A DNA stretch of 64,000 nt from Pseudomonas mangiferae (GTDB taxonomy: Bacteria > Pseudomonadota > Gammaproteobacteria > Pseudomonadales > Pseudomonadaceae): assembly GCF_007109405.1 (NCBI RefSeq), contig NZ_VJOY01000008.1, positions 124,001 through 188,000 of the forward strand. The letters are read 5' to 3'. Shown here piece by piece: positions 51,533 through 60,684 of the stretch. Below the pieces are notes generated by a model. That model did no database searches. It was not told the DNA's origin and was given only the letters and a program-made list of their open reading frames with translations. Every line of letters begins with the position of its first letter. Position 1 is the stretch's first letter. The translations under genes and the position numbers were made by a program.

Positions 51533-52293
51533 AGGTGCCAGTCCGCGCGGCCGCTTTGCCAGCGCTCTTCCAGCATGACCTTGTCCCTCAGGGTGTCCAT
51601 GGGCTGCCAGAAGCCCCGGTGCAGGTAGCTCATCAGTTGGCCGTCGTCGGCCAAGTCCACCATCGGCTCCTGTTCCCAGGTGGTGGCATCGCCTTCGATG
51701 TAGTCGAAGATGCCTGGCTCCAGCACGAAGAAACCGCCATTGATCCAGCCGCCGTCGCCCTGGGGTTTCTCCTGGAAGCCGGCGACCCGGTCGTCGATGA
51801 TGGACAGCGCCCCGTAGCGCCCCGGGGGTTGCACCGCGGTGACGGTGGCCAGCTTGCCGTGGGCCTCGTGGAAGGTCAGCAGGGCCGGCAGGTCCAGGTC
51901 AGCCACGCCGTCGCCGTAGGTGAAGCAGAAGCGCTGGTCCTCGACGTGCTCGCGGATGCGCTTGAGGCGGCCGCCGGTGGCGGTGACTTCGCCGGTATCC
52001 ACCAGGGTCACCCGCCAGGGCTCGGCGTGGCGGCGGTGGATGTGCATGGAGTTCTCCGCCATGTCGAAGGTGACGTCGGACATGTGCAGGAAATAGTTGG
52101 CGAAGTACTCCTTGATGACGTAGCCCTTGTAGCCCAGGCAGATCACGAAATCGTTGATCCCGAAGTGGGAGTAGATCTTCATGACGTGCCAGATGATCGG
52201 ACGTCCGCCGATCTCGATCATGGGCTTCGGCTTGAGGTGCGACTCTTCGCTGATCCGCGTGCCCAGCCCACCCGCCAGGATGACTGCCTTCAT
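51523..52293 (-). CDS. rfbF: Glucose-1-phosphate cytidylyltransferase (RfbF)
   Basis: A 256-residue nucleotidyltransferase with the signature AVILAGGLGTRISEESHLKPKPMIEIGGRPIIWHVMK. It makes CDP-glucose from CTP and glucose 1-phosphate, the entry to CDP-3,6-dideoxyhexoses. It is the first gene of the glycosylation island. A sigma-54-type promoter lies about 75-90 bases upstream. Confidence 0.95.
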   Translation of the reverse strand: MKAVILAGGLGTRISEESHLKPKPMIEIGGRPIIWHVMKIYSHFGINDFVICLGYKGYVIKEYFANYFLHMSDVTFDMAENSMHIHRRHAEPWRVTLVDTGEVTATGGRLKRIREHVEDQRFCFTYGDGVADLDLPALLTFHEAHGKLATVTAVQPPGRYGALSIIDDRVAGFQEKPQGDGGWINGGFFVLEPGIFDYIEGDATTWEQEPMVDLADDGQLMSYLHRGFWQPMDTLRDKVMLEERWQSGRADWHLWR

Positions 52294-52365
52294 CGTATGT
52301 CCTCGATACGTCGGAACCCGTCGCCGTCAACATTCTGGCAACGTCATGTTCCATTGAAGACGCTA

Positions 52366-52382
52366 AGCAAAATATCCGCCAA
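52366..52382 (-). promoter_or_regulatory. Sigma-54 promoter of the glycosylation island
   Basis: The minus strand reads TTGGCGGATATTTTGCT, with GG-N10-GC spacing and a perfect TTGCT at -12; the -24 deviates at two places (GGA for ACG). It lies between the flgL stem-loop and rfbF. Confidence 0.7.
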
Positions 52383-52414
52383 GTCGCGGGCGAAAAGCGT
52401 GGAAACGGGAAGGT

Positions 52415-52442
52415 CCGGCGCGGCCTGTCATGGCCGTGCCGG
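52415..52442 (-). terminator. Terminator-like stem-loop after flgL
   Basis: Near-perfect 11-bp stem (CCGGCxCGGCC / GGCCGxGCCGG) with a 6-base loop, starting 9 bases after the flgL stop. A moderately T-rich stretch follows on the minus strand. Confidence 0.6.
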
Positions 52443-52450
52443 GAATGGCA

Positions 52451-53767
52451 TCAGAGGTAATTGAACAGGCTCAGCCCGCTGATCTTCACATAGCTCTGCT
52501 GAGCCGCCTGGAGCACGGTGGACTGCATGGCCAGGCTGGAAATCGCTGCGGCGTAGTCCAGATCTTCCAGGCCGGACTGTACGGACTTGTTCACCAGGCT
52601 GACGTCGCTGATGAAGTTGGTGGTGGTTTCCAGGGTGTTCAGCCGGGCGCCGATGGAGCCTTGGGCACCCAGTACCTTGACGCTCACCGCATCGAGGTTG
52701 GAAACCGCCGCCGCCACCTGGTCGCGGATCTTCAGCGCGCCTTCGTTGGAGCCGTCGCCGTTCTGCAGGGCCTTGCGCAGGTCCGAGACCACGTTGAGCA
52801 GGCCGCGTTTTTCCTCGTCCGGCTTGCGGGTGACGGCGTAGTCGTCGCCCTTCTGCGGGATGCCGTCGATCTGCACCTTCACGCCGCCGTAGGTGATGTA
52901 GTCGGAGGTGTCCGGGTTGCTGTCCACCGCGCCGGTGCTCAGCTGGCCGGCGGGCGGGGTGTTCGGGTCGTAGGTGTTCCAGTCGTAGCCGGCCGGCAGG
53001 GTCGCCGGGTTATACACCACGTAATTGCGCGAATCGAGGAAATGAATGCCGATGCCATCGGTGGCCACCGGCGGCGAGCTGGCAGGAAAGGTGTTGTCGT
53101 AGGCGGTCTTGTCGGTCACCAGGCCCAGGGAAATCCGCCCGGTGCTGACGGTGCCGTCGGCGCCCGTGCCGGTGCTGGTCTTCGCGGTGCTGACGCGGTT
53201 GGCGTTGAAGACGTTCTCGAACAGGTCCTTGCCATTGTCCCCCAGGGCGATGAAGGTGCTGCTGGCGATCTGCACGTTCTGCCGGCCTTCGTCGCCGCTG
53301 TAGGAATAGGTGCCGTCGGGGTTGCGGTTGAACGGCTGCACGCCACTGGTGGACCCGGAGAACAGGTACTGGCCGTTGGCGTCCTTGGTGTTGAGCAGGC
53401 TCATCAGCTCGTCTTCGCGCTGCGCCAGTTCAGTGCCCAGGGAGGCCCGGTCGGTGGGGTCGAGGCCGCCGCCGCCCGCCTGGATGGCGATCTCGCGGAC
53501 GCGCTGCATGACGGTGTTGACCGAGGTGAGGATGGCGTCCTCGGATTGCAGGCTGTTGGTGGCGGCGATGCCGTTGGAGGTGTACTGGGCGTTCAGCGAC
53601 TCTTCCTGGCTCAGCTGGAGCAGGCGCACCGAGGCGACCGGATCGTCCGCCGGGGTGAGGATGCGCTTGCCGGTACTGATCTGCTGCTGCGTGCGAGTGA
53701 CGTTCTCGTAGTTCTTCTGCAGGCCACTGACCGAGTTGTTGAAAGCCTGGATCGTGGAAATGCGCAT
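52451..53767 (-). CDS. flgL: Hook-filament junction protein FlgL (HAP3)
   Basis: A 438-residue flagellin-like junction protein. The N-terminus is MRISTIQAFNNSVSGLQKNYENVTRTQQQISTGKRILTPADDPVAS. The conserved helical C-terminus is MQSTVLQAAQQSYVKISGLSLFNYL. A variable central domain spans about 150-330. It sits between FlgK and the filament. Last gene of flgFGHIJKL, 11 bases after flgK. Confidence 0.96.
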   Translation of the reverse strand: MRISTIQAFNNSVSGLQKNYENVTRTQQQISTGKRILTPADDPVASVRLLQLSQEESLNAQYTSNGIAATNSLQSEDAILTSVNTVMQRVREIAIQAGGGGLDPTDRASLGTELAQREDELMSLLNTKDANGQYLFSGSTSGVQPFNRNPDGTYSYSGDEGRQNVQIASSTFIALGDNGKDLFENVFNANRVSTAKTSTGTGADGTVSTGRISLGLVTDKTAYDNTFPASSPPVATDGIGIHFLDSRNYVVYNPATLPAGYDWNTYDPNTPPAGQLSTGAVDSNPDTSDYITYGGVKVQIDGIPQKGDDYAVTRKPDEEKRGLLNVVSDLRKALQNGDGSNEGALKIRDQVAAAVSNLDAVSVKVLGAQGSIGARLNTLETTTNFISDVSLVNKSVQSGLEDLDYAAAISSLAMQSTVLQAAQQSYVKISGLSLFNYL

Positions 53768-53778
53768 GATGGCGTCAC

Positions 53779-55806
53779 TCAGCTGAAGGCGTTAATCAGG
53801 GTATCGAACAAAGACTGCGCAACTTTAATCACCTGGGCCGATGCGTTGTAGTACTGCTGGAACTGGATCAGGTTGGCAGCCTCTTCGTCCAGGTTCACCC
53901 CGGCCAGGGAATCGCGGTTGTCCTGGGCCTGCTTGAGCACGGCTTCGCTGGACGCGCTGTTGGTACGGACCTGGTCGGTGAGGGAGCCGACCCGCTCCAC
54001 CAGGGCGCCGTAGGCGCTGTTGTAGGTGGTCTGGGTGTTGCCCACGTTCACCGTCGGCTTGGTCTGCAACGCCACCAGGGCCAAGGCGTTGCGGTTGTCG
54101 GACACCCCGGTGGAATTGAAGGCCAGGGAGAAGCTGTCGCCGCTCTGGGGAATGCCGCTCAGGGTGAATTCGTAGGTGTAGGCGTTGCTGGTGACCGGGT
54201 CGGTGTAGTTCAGCCGCAGGGTGTTGTTCTGCCCGGGCACCAGGGCCGTGGTGGACGGCGACACGTAGCTCAGGGTCGCGCCGGCCGGCAGGTTGCCGGT
54301 GTTCAACGTGTTGGTGGTGGCATCGAAGCTCATGGACACGCCGTTGGCGCCGAACAGCCGCTGCAGGTCGGCGGTGTTCACCGGCGACGGGCCAGTGACC
54401 ATGGACGGCTGGCCGATGGTACCGGTGCCCCGGTTGTTGGTGGTGGCCTGGGCGTTCACCGTCCCGGAGAAGGCCAGCTGGTCCGGGTGGGTCAACACGC
54501 TGGAAATGGTGCTGGCGCCGCGCCGGGTGGGCTGCAGGCTGAAACTGTCGTTGGCCGCCGGCAGGCTGTTCAGCTGCACCTGGAAGCCCTGGTCGACTCC
54601 GGCTGCATCCTTGAAGGTCAGGTTATAGGGCGAGGTGCCGGACACCGTGACGGTCATGGGCGCGTTATCGCTCACGCGGCGCGCGGTGAAGTTAGTGCCG
54701 TCGTAATCCAGGCGGTAGTCGCTGCTGGTCAGCTTGGCGGTATCAGTGATGTTCAGCACGCCGCTGACGTTGCTGGTGTTGTTGGTGTTGGGCAGCACCC
54801 GCAGGGAGGCCGCCTGGGCCTCGTTGATGTCGCTGAACAGGTTGGTGCCGGGTCGCCCGGACAGGTCGAGGCCCTGGCCCAGCTGCTTGTTGATGGTGTC
54901 CGAAACGGTCAGCGCCACCTGCCCCAGGGTGTTGTAGGACTTGTCCAGCACGGTGTCGCGGTAGGCCAGCAGCCCACCGATTTCCCCGCCACCGATCTGG
55001 CTGGTGATGTTCTGCGCCACGCCATTGGTGACCATCTGGATCTGGAAGCGCGAGGGGTCGTCCTGGCCGGCAGTCGCTTGCAACTGGGAGGGAGTGGACC
55101 CCACCACCAGCGGCTGGCCGGTGCCGATGAACAGGTTGACGCTGCCGTCGTTCTGGGCAACGGACTGCACGCCGATCATTTCCGACAGGCGGCGTACCAC
55201 TTCGTCGCGGGCGTCCAGCAGATCGTTGGGCTCGGAGCCGTTGGCCCGGGCGGCAGCGATGGACTGGTTGTAGTTCGCCACGCTGGTGGCCATGGAATTG
55301 ACCTGGCCGGTCAGGGCGCCCAGCTGCTGGTTGATCAGCGAGTTCTGCTTGTCCAGTTGGTCGTAGAGGGTGTTGAAGGAACTGGCCAGATTCTGCGACG
55401 CGGTCAGCACGGCCTCGCGGCCGGCGACCAGCGACGGGTTCTGCGCCGCGGTCTGCAGGGAGGTGAAGAACGCCTGCAGCGACGGGCTGATCCCGGTGGT
55501 GGTGCTGGACAGCAGCGAGTCGAGCTGCTCGATCTGCCCGAGGAAGGCCTGGGATTCGCTGTTCTGGCTGGTGGCCGAACGCAGCTGGGAGGTGAGGAAT
55601 TCGCTCGCCAGACGGCGTACGTCCACCACCTGGCTGCCGGTGCCGATGTAGCCCGCGCCCGTGGCCTGGGGCAGATTGGTCTGCTGCACCGACTGCTGCC
55701 GCGAATACCCGGGGGTGTTCACGTTGGAAATGTTGTGCCCGGTCGTGGCCAGCGCGACCTGGGTCGCTTTGAGGCCGGACAGCCCGATGGAAAGTAGGTC
55801 AGCCAT
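53779..55806 (-). CDS. flgK: Hook-filament junction protein FlgK (HAP1)
   Basis: A 675-residue junction protein. The conserved N-terminal rod/hook motif is LLSIGLSGLKATQVALATTGHNISNVNTPGYSRQ, and the C-terminal helix NLDEEAANLIQFQQYYNASAQVIKVAQSLFDTLINAF. A large variable centre (about 250-560) is Thr/Asn-rich. It joins the hook to FlgL. Confidence 0.97.
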   Translation of the reverse strand: MADLLSIGLSGLKATQVALATTGHNISNVNTPGYSRQQSVQQTNLPQATGAGYIGTGSQVVDVRRLASEFLTSQLRSATSQNSESQAFLGQIEQLDSLLSSTTTGISPSLQAFFTSLQTAAQNPSLVAGREAVLTASQNLASSFNTLYDQLDKQNSLINQQLGALTGQVNSMATSVANYNQSIAAARANGSEPNDLLDARDEVVRRLSEMIGVQSVAQNDGSVNLFIGTGQPLVVGSTPSQLQATAGQDDPSRFQIQMVTNGVAQNITSQIGGGEIGGLLAYRDTVLDKSYNTLGQVALTVSDTINKQLGQGLDLSGRPGTNLFSDINEAQAASLRVLPNTNNTSNVSGVLNITDTAKLTSSDYRLDYDGTNFTARRVSDNAPMTVTVSGTSPYNLTFKDAAGVDQGFQVQLNSLPAANDSFSLQPTRRGASTISSVLTHPDQLAFSGTVNAQATTNNRGTGTIGQPSMVTGPSPVNTADLQRLFGANGVSMSFDATTNTLNTGNLPAGATLSYVSPSTTALVPGQNNTLRLNYTDPVTSNAYTYEFTLSGIPQSGDSFSLAFNSTGVSDNRNALALVALQTKPTVNVGNTQTTYNSAYGALVERVGSLTDQVRTNSASSEAVLKQAQDNRDSLAGVNLDEEAANLIQFQQYYNASAQVIKVAQSLFDTLINAFS

Positions 55807-55815
55807 GGTTCAACC

Positions 55816-57000
55816 TCACGACCGCGTTACCGTACCGGCTGCGGCAACGGTCTGGTAGGTTTGCATCTGCTTCGCGATCTGCCCGATCTTGCGTGCGTAG
55901 TTCGGGTCGGTCGCGTAGCCGGCGTTCTGCAATTCGCGCACGAAGCGTTCTGGTTTATCGGCCACGTCCAGCGCATCTTGATAGCGGGCGTTGCCCTGCA
56001 GAAAACTCACGTAATCCTGGAAGCTCTGCTCGAACGAGGAGTAGGCGCGGAATTCCGCTGCTTCTTTGACCGCCTTGCCGTCGGTGTATTCCGTGGTCAA
56101 TGCGCGAGCCGACGCACCGTTCCAGCTGCCGTGGGCCTTGATGCCGAACAGGTTGTGGCTGGTGGTGCCGTCCTGCTGGCGGATGATGGACTTGCCCCAG
56201 CCGGTCTCCAGGGCCGCCTGGGCCACCAGGTAGCGGGCATCCACGCCGATGCGCTTGGCCGCTGATTCCGCCATAGGCAGCATGGTGGAAACGAAATCTT
56301 CCGCCGACGCGAACGCGGACTTGGCCGGCGCCAGGGGCGGCTGGGCGATGCGTCGACCGACGGTCGCCTCGGCACCCGCCACGTTCAGGCTTTTGTCCTG
56401 GGGCGCCGCGTAACTCTGCGCGGCGTCCCAGTCGGTACCCGCCAGGTTCTTGGCATCCGCGAAGGTGTCGCTGGCGCTCGGCACGATGCCGGCCAGCAGC
56501 CGGTCGGCCAGCTTGCCCGGCAGGGCCAGGCGACGGCGATTCAGCTGGGCGGAGTCGTCACGCCCCTCCTCCGGCACCGGCAGGCGCTTGGCCGCGCCAC
56601 TGGCAGGCCACGTGGCCTGCTGGGTCTCGCCCACCTGGGCGAACGGGTCGCGCTTGGCGGCTGCATGTTTCGGGCTCAGCTGGCGCACCAGCACGTCCGC
56701 CAGGCCGACGCCGCCGGCCTGCTTGGACAGGCTGACGGACAGCTGCTGGTCGTACATGTCCTGGTACTGCTTGGTGGTCTCGCTGTTCATGAAGTTGCCC
56801 TCCCCCAGCGCCTCGTTGGCCGAGCGCATGGACTTGAGCATCTCGTTGAGGAACAGCGACTCGAACTCCTGGGCCACCTTGCGGATGTTGCCCTCGCTGT
56901 CGCGCTGCTTGCCCACCTTGAGCTGGGACAGGCGGTTCAGGTCGGTGTAGGCGCCGCTGTCGACGGGCGTGCCGCCGGATGTGCCCATGAGTCGGTCCAT
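55816..57000 (-). CDS. flgJ: Rod-cap and peptidoglycan hydrolase FlgJ
   Basis: A 394-residue, two-domain protein. The N-terminal rod-capping domain (about 35-115: VAQEFESLFLNEMLKSMRSANEALGEGNFMNSETTKQYQDMYDQQLS) is followed by a Pro/Ala linker and the C-terminal glucosaminidase domain (about 230-385), with the catalytic Glu in LVAQAALETGWGKS. It opens the wall for rod growth. It lies between flgI and flgK. Confidence 0.96.
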   Translation of the reverse strand: MDRLMGTSGGTPVDSGAYTDLNRLSQLKVGKQRDSEGNIRKVAQEFESLFLNEMLKSMRSANEALGEGNFMNSETTKQYQDMYDQQLSVSLSKQAGGVGLADVLVRQLSPKHAAAKRDPFAQVGETQQATWPASGAAKRLPVPEEGRDDSAQLNRRRLALPGKLADRLLAGIVPSASDTFADAKNLAGTDWDAAQSYAAPQDKSLNVAGAEATVGRRIAQPPLAPAKSAFASAEDFVSTMLPMAESAAKRIGVDARYLVAQAALETGWGKSIIRQQDGTTSHNLFGIKAHGSWNGASARALTTEYTDGKAVKEAAEFRAYSSFEQSFQDYVSFLQGNARYQDALDVADKPERFVRELQNAGYATDPNYARKIGQIAKQMQTYQTVAAAGTVTRS

Positions 57001-57010
57001 GGTGGCGTCC

Positions 57011-58111
57011 TCAGATCACGATCAGATCGGCCTGGAGCGCGCCGGCCTGCTTCAGCGCTTCCAGGATGGCCATGAGGTCGGACGGCGCCGCCCCCACCTG
57101 GTTCACCGCCCGGACGATCTGATCGAGGGTGGTCCCCGGGCCGAACTTGAACATCGGCTTGGCCTCCTGGTCGGCGCTCACCCGGGAGCGCGGCACCACT
57201 GCGGTCTGGCCGCCGGACAGGGCATCCGGCTGGCTCACCACCGGGTCTTCGGTGATGGTCACGGTCAGGCTGCCGTGGGTCACCGCGGCGGGCTGCACCT
57301 TGACGTTCTGGCCGATCACGATGGTGCCGGTGCGGGAGTTGATGATGACCTTGGCCACCGCCTGCCCGGCTTCCACCTCGAGGTTTTCCAGCACCGACAT
57401 GTAGTCGACGCGCTGGCTCGGGTCCAGCGGCGCGCTGACCTGGATCGAGCCGCCGTCCAGGGCATGGGCCACGCCTGGGCCGAGCATTTCGTTGAGCTTG
57501 TCGACGATGTTCTTGGCGGTGGTGAAGTCCGGGCGGTTGAGGTTCAGGGTCAGGGTGTTGCCCTGGTCGAAACCGCTGGGCACCGGACGTTCCACCGTGG
57601 CGCCGGCGGGAATGCGCCCCGCCGACGGTACGTTGACGGTGATCTTCGAGCCGTCCGCGCCGGAGGCGTCGAAGCCGCCCACCACCAGGTTGCCCTGGGC
57701 GATGGCGTAGACGTTGCCGTCGATCCCCTTCATCGGGGTCAGCAGCAGGCTGCCGCCGCGCAGGCTCTTGGAGTTGCCGATGGACGAGATGGTCACGTCG
57801 ATGGTCTGCCCGGGCTTGGCGAACGGCGGCAGCTCGGCGTGCACCGATACCGCGGCGACGTTCTTCAGCTGTACGTTGCCGCCCCCCGCCGGCACCTTGA
57901 TGCCGAACTGCGCCAGCATGTTGTTGAAGGTCTGCAGGGTGAACGGCGTCTGGGTGGTCTGGTCACCCGTGCCGTTCAGCCCCACCACCAGGCCGTAGCC
58001 GATCAGCTGGTTGGTGCGCACGCCCTGGATGCTGGCCAGGTCCTTGAGCCGCTCCGCCTGGGCGACGCCGACGAACAGCAGCAGCGACAGCAGGATACTC
58101 AGACGTTTCAT
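57011..58111 (-). CDS. flgI: P-ring protein FlgI
   Basis: A 366-residue periplasmic P-ring protein with signal peptide [19 protein letters not shown] and the conserved start of the mature part ([33 protein letters not shown]). It surrounds the rod in the peptidoglycan layer. Its usual helper FlgA is not encoded in the window. Located 13 bases after flgH. Confidence 0.97.
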   Translation of the reverse strand: MKRLSILLSLLLFVGVAQAERLKDLASIQGVRTNQLIGYGLVVGLNGTGDQTTQTPFTLQTFNNMLAQFGIKVPAGGGNVQLKNVAAVSVHAELPPFAKPGQTIDVTISSIGNSKSLRGGSLLLTPMKGIDGNVYAIAQGNLVVGGFDASGADGSKITVNVPSAGRIPAGATVERPVPSGFDQGNTLTLNLNRPDFTTAKNIVDKLNEMLGPGVAHALDGGSIQVSAPLDPSQRVDYMSVLENLEVEAGQAVAKVIINSRTGTIVIGQNVKVQPAAVTHGSLTVTITEDPVVSQPDALSGGQTAVVPRSRVSADQEAKPMFKFGPGTTLDQIVRAVNQVGAAPSDLMAILEALKQAGALQADLIVI

Positions 58112-58124
58112 GGATCGGCTCCTG

Positions 58125-58820
58125 CTAGAACGGGAACAGCGGGCTGATGAAGAAGCGGTCGAACCAGCCCGGCTGGTTGGCGTCGGCGAACGACCCGGTG
58201 CCCGAGTAGGTGATACGGGCGTCGGCGATCCGCGTGGAGGACACGGTGTTGTCGGTACCGATGTCGTCGGACCGCACCAGCCCGGCGATGCGCACCAGCT
58301 CGTCGCCGGTGTTCAGCGTCATCCACTTCTCGCCCCGCACCGCCAGGATACCGTTGGGCAGTACCTCGGCCACGGTGACGGTCACCGAACCCGACAGGCT
58401 GTTGCCCTGGGCCGCCTGGCTCTTGCCGACGGCGTTGCGCGAGCCGCTGTAGCCGGCGTCCAGGGTCAGGTCGCCGCTGCCCAGGGGGTTGTTGGTGTTC
58501 ACCCCGCCGCCGAACAGGGAGGTCAGGCCCATGTTGGTCTTGCTGGTCTTGGCGATGTTGGAGTTGGCGTTCTTGCTGGCCTGGGTCCGCTCGTTCAGGG
58601 CGATGGTGATGATGTCGCCTACCCGGTAAGCCTTGCGGTCGTCGTAGAGGTTACGCTCGAAGCCGGCCTGGTAGATGGAGCCGTTGTTGGCGGCGGCGGG
58701 CATCGGCGTGCGCGGCAGCACCGGCGCGTAGTAGGGATCGTTCGGCTTCGGCGGCGGGCTCACGCAACCGGCCAGAACAGAGAAGGCGAACAGGGGGCAG
58801 AGCACGTTCAGCCGTTTCAT
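58125..58820 (-). CDS. flgH: L-ring lipoprotein FlgH
   Basis: A 231-residue outer-membrane lipoprotein. The signal [19 protein letters not shown] ends in the lipobox LAGC. The mature part has the family stretch [30 protein letters not shown] and ends SPLFPF. I use the ATG at 58818-58820, giving the standard length; an upstream GTG would spoil the signal peptide. Confidence 0.96.
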   Translation of the reverse strand: MKRLNVLCPLFAFSVLAGCVSPPPKPNDPYYAPVLPRTPMPAAANNGSIYQAGFERNLYDDRKAYRVGDIITIALNERTQASKNANSNIAKTSKTNMGLTSLFGGGVNTNNPLGSGDLTLDAGYSGSRNAVGKSQAAQGNSLSGSVTVTVAEVLPNGILAVRGEKWMTLNTGDELVRIAGLVRSDDIGTDNTVSSTRIADARITYSGTGSFADANQPGWFDRFFISPLFPF

Positions 58821-58886
58821 CACGACGTACCTCACACAAAGAACCCGGAACCACGAGTGCGGACGGCGCCTCGCCAGGCGCCGGCG

Positions 58887-59672
58887 TTACAGGTTCTGCG
58901 TTACGAAAGAAAGCATCTGGTCGGCGGTGGAGATGACCTTGGAGTTCATCTCGTAGGCGCGCTGGGTGGTGATCATGTTCACCAGCTCCTCGACGACGCT
59001 GACGTTGGAGTTCTCCAGGGTGCGCTGCTCCACCGTGCCCAGGCCGTTGAGCCCCGGCGTCCCCACCTGGGGCGCACCGCTGGCAGCGGTCTCCAGGAAC
59101 AGGTTCTTGCCGATGGACTGCAGGCCGGCCGGGTTGATGAAGTCGGAGGTCTGGATATTGCCGATGATCTGCGGCTGGGCGTTGCCCTGGGTGGTGATGG
59201 ACACCGTGCCGTCCTGGCCGACGGTGAAGGTCAGGGTGTCGGCCGGGACCACGATGGCCGGCTCCAGCGCCATGCCGTTGGCGGTGACGATCTGCCCGTC
59301 GGAGTTCAGGTGGAAGCTGCCGTCGCGGGTGTAGGAAACCGTGCCGTCCGGCTGCAGGACCTGGAAGAAGCCGCGCCCGTTGACCGCCATGTCCAGGGGC
59401 TGGTCGGTGGTCTGCAGGCTGCCTTCGCTGAAGTTCTTCTGGGTGCCGACGATCCGCACACCGGTACCCAGCTGCAGACCGGATGGCAACTGGCTGTCCT
59501 GGGTCGACTGGGCGCCCGGCTGCCGGTGGATCTGGTACAGCAGGTCCTCGAACTCCGCGCGGTCGCGCTTGAAGCCGGTGGTGGACACGTTGGCGAGGTT
59601 GTTGGAAATGGTGGTCAGGTTCATGTCCTGGGCGGACAGACCGGTTTTACTCACCCACAGGGCCGGAAGCAT
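58887..59672 (-). CDS. flgG: Distal rod protein FlgG
   Basis: A 261-residue distal rod protein. The N-terminal motif LTTISNNLANVSTTGFKRDRAEFEDLLYQ and C-terminal NVSVVEELVNMITTQRAYEMNSKVISTADQMLSFV are characteristic. The start MLPALWVSKTGLSAQDMNL fits homologues. It forms the straight rod shaft through P and L rings. It follows flgF by 45 bases. Confidence 0.97.
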   Translation of the reverse strand: MLPALWVSKTGLSAQDMNLTTISNNLANVSTTGFKRDRAEFEDLLYQIHRQPGAQSTQDSQLPSGLQLGTGVRIVGTQKNFSEGSLQTTDQPLDMAVNGRGFFQVLQPDGTVSYTRDGSFHLNSDGQIVTANGMALEPAIVVPADTLTFTVGQDGTVSITTQGNAQPQIIGNIQTSDFINPAGLQSIGKNLFLETAASGAPQVGTPGLNGLGTVEQRTLENSNVSVVEELVNMITTQRAYEMNSKVISTADQMLSFVTQNL

Positions 59673-59717
59673 GTCGTTCTCCTGGGCGCCGGTATCTCGG
59701 CGTCACCTGACTGGTTG

Positions 59718-60455
59718 TTAGCTGATCTGCAAGACACGGGCCACGGAGGCGGCGTCATCTTCGGCGGTGCGCATCATCTTCACCTGCAACTCGAACTGCC
59801 GGGACAGGGAGAGGATCGAGGTCATCTCCGCCACCGCATTGACGTTGCTGGCCTCAAGGAAACCCGAGGTGACCCGCACGGCGGCATCCGCCTCGGCCGG
59901 CTGGCCCTTGTGGTGGATCAGGCCATCCGTGCGCTTTTCCATCTCCTTGGGATCGGGGTTGACCAGCTTGATCCGGTCCACCTCGGCGACCACGTTGGGC
60001 GCTTCGCCCAGGGCGCGGATGCTGATGGTGCCGTCCTGGCCGATCTCGATTTTCTCGTCCGGCGGCACCGCGATGGGCCCGCCGTTGCCGAGCACCGGCA
60101 AGCCGTCGCCGGTGCGCAGCATGCCCAGGGCGTCGATCTGCAGGCTGCCGGTGCGCACGTAGGCCTCGCTGCCGTCCGGGGCCTGCACGGCGATCCAGCC
60201 GTTACCCTCCACCGCCACGTCCAGGTCGCGCCCGGTCTCCTGCAGGGCGCCGGGCGTAAAGTCGGTGGCCGGGCGCTCGCTCATGGCGTACACCCGGGCC
60301 GGGAAGGTCTCGCCGAACACCTGCATGGAGCGCGCCTGCTCGTAGTCGCGGCGGAAGCCACTGGTGGAAATGTTCGCCAGGTTGTTGGCGTGGGCCCGCT
60401 GCGCCAGGGTGTTCTGGCTGGCGCCGGTCATCGCCACATAAAGCATCTTGTCCAT
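59718..60455 (-). CDS. flgF: Proximal rod protein FlgF
   Basis: A 245-residue rod protein beginning MDKMLYVAMTGASQNTLAQRAHANNLANISTSGFRRDYEQ and ending with the conserved LSRQFELQVKMMRTAEDDAASVARVLQIS helix. It heads a separate transcription unit flgFGHIJKL. A terminator after flgE and a near-perfect sigma-54 promoter lie directly upstream. Confidence 0.96.
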   Translation of the reverse strand: MDKMLYVAMTGASQNTLAQRAHANNLANISTSGFRRDYEQARSMQVFGETFPARVYAMSERPATDFTPGALQETGRDLDVAVEGNGWIAVQAPDGSEAYVRTGSLQIDALGMLRTGDGLPVLGNGGPIAVPPDEKIEIGQDGTISIRALGEAPNVVAEVDRIKLVNPDPKEMEKRTDGLIHHKGQPAEADAAVRVTSGFLEASNVNAVAEMTSILSLSRQFELQVKMMRTAEDDAASVARVLQIS

Positions 60456-60507
60456 TGGTCCCTCCGAGACGGTTCTCTGTCGCCCGTCGTTCGCTTACCG
60501 GAGGTAT

Positions 60508-60524
60508 AGCAAGCCATGTGCCAA
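60508..60524 (-). promoter_or_regulatory. Sigma-54 promoter of flgFGHIJKL
   Basis: The minus strand reads TTGGCACATGGCTTGCT, one base from the perfect TGGCACG-N4-TTGCT, 53 bases before the flgF ATG. Confidence 0.9.
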
Positions 60525-60573
60525 TGCCGATACCAATCGGCAAGTGGCTGTTCTGTAAGGGGTTATCGAACGG

Positions 60574-60595
60574 AAAAAGCCCGGAACGGGCTTTT
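60574..60595 (-). terminator. Terminator after flgBCDE (bidirectional shape)
   Basis: Stem AAAAAGCCCG / CGGGCTTTTT with a short loop, giving a U-run in either direction. A second, U-less stem GCCGTCCCC / GGGGACGGC (60653-60674) lies between it and the flgE stop. Confidence 0.88.
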
Positions 60596-60684
60596 TGGAG
60601 GGCAGGCCGGCGAAAAGTTGCCGGCGCCGGCAAGTGGCCGGCCGGGTGGCGGGCCGTCCCCGGGCGGGGACGGCGCCGACGTCA

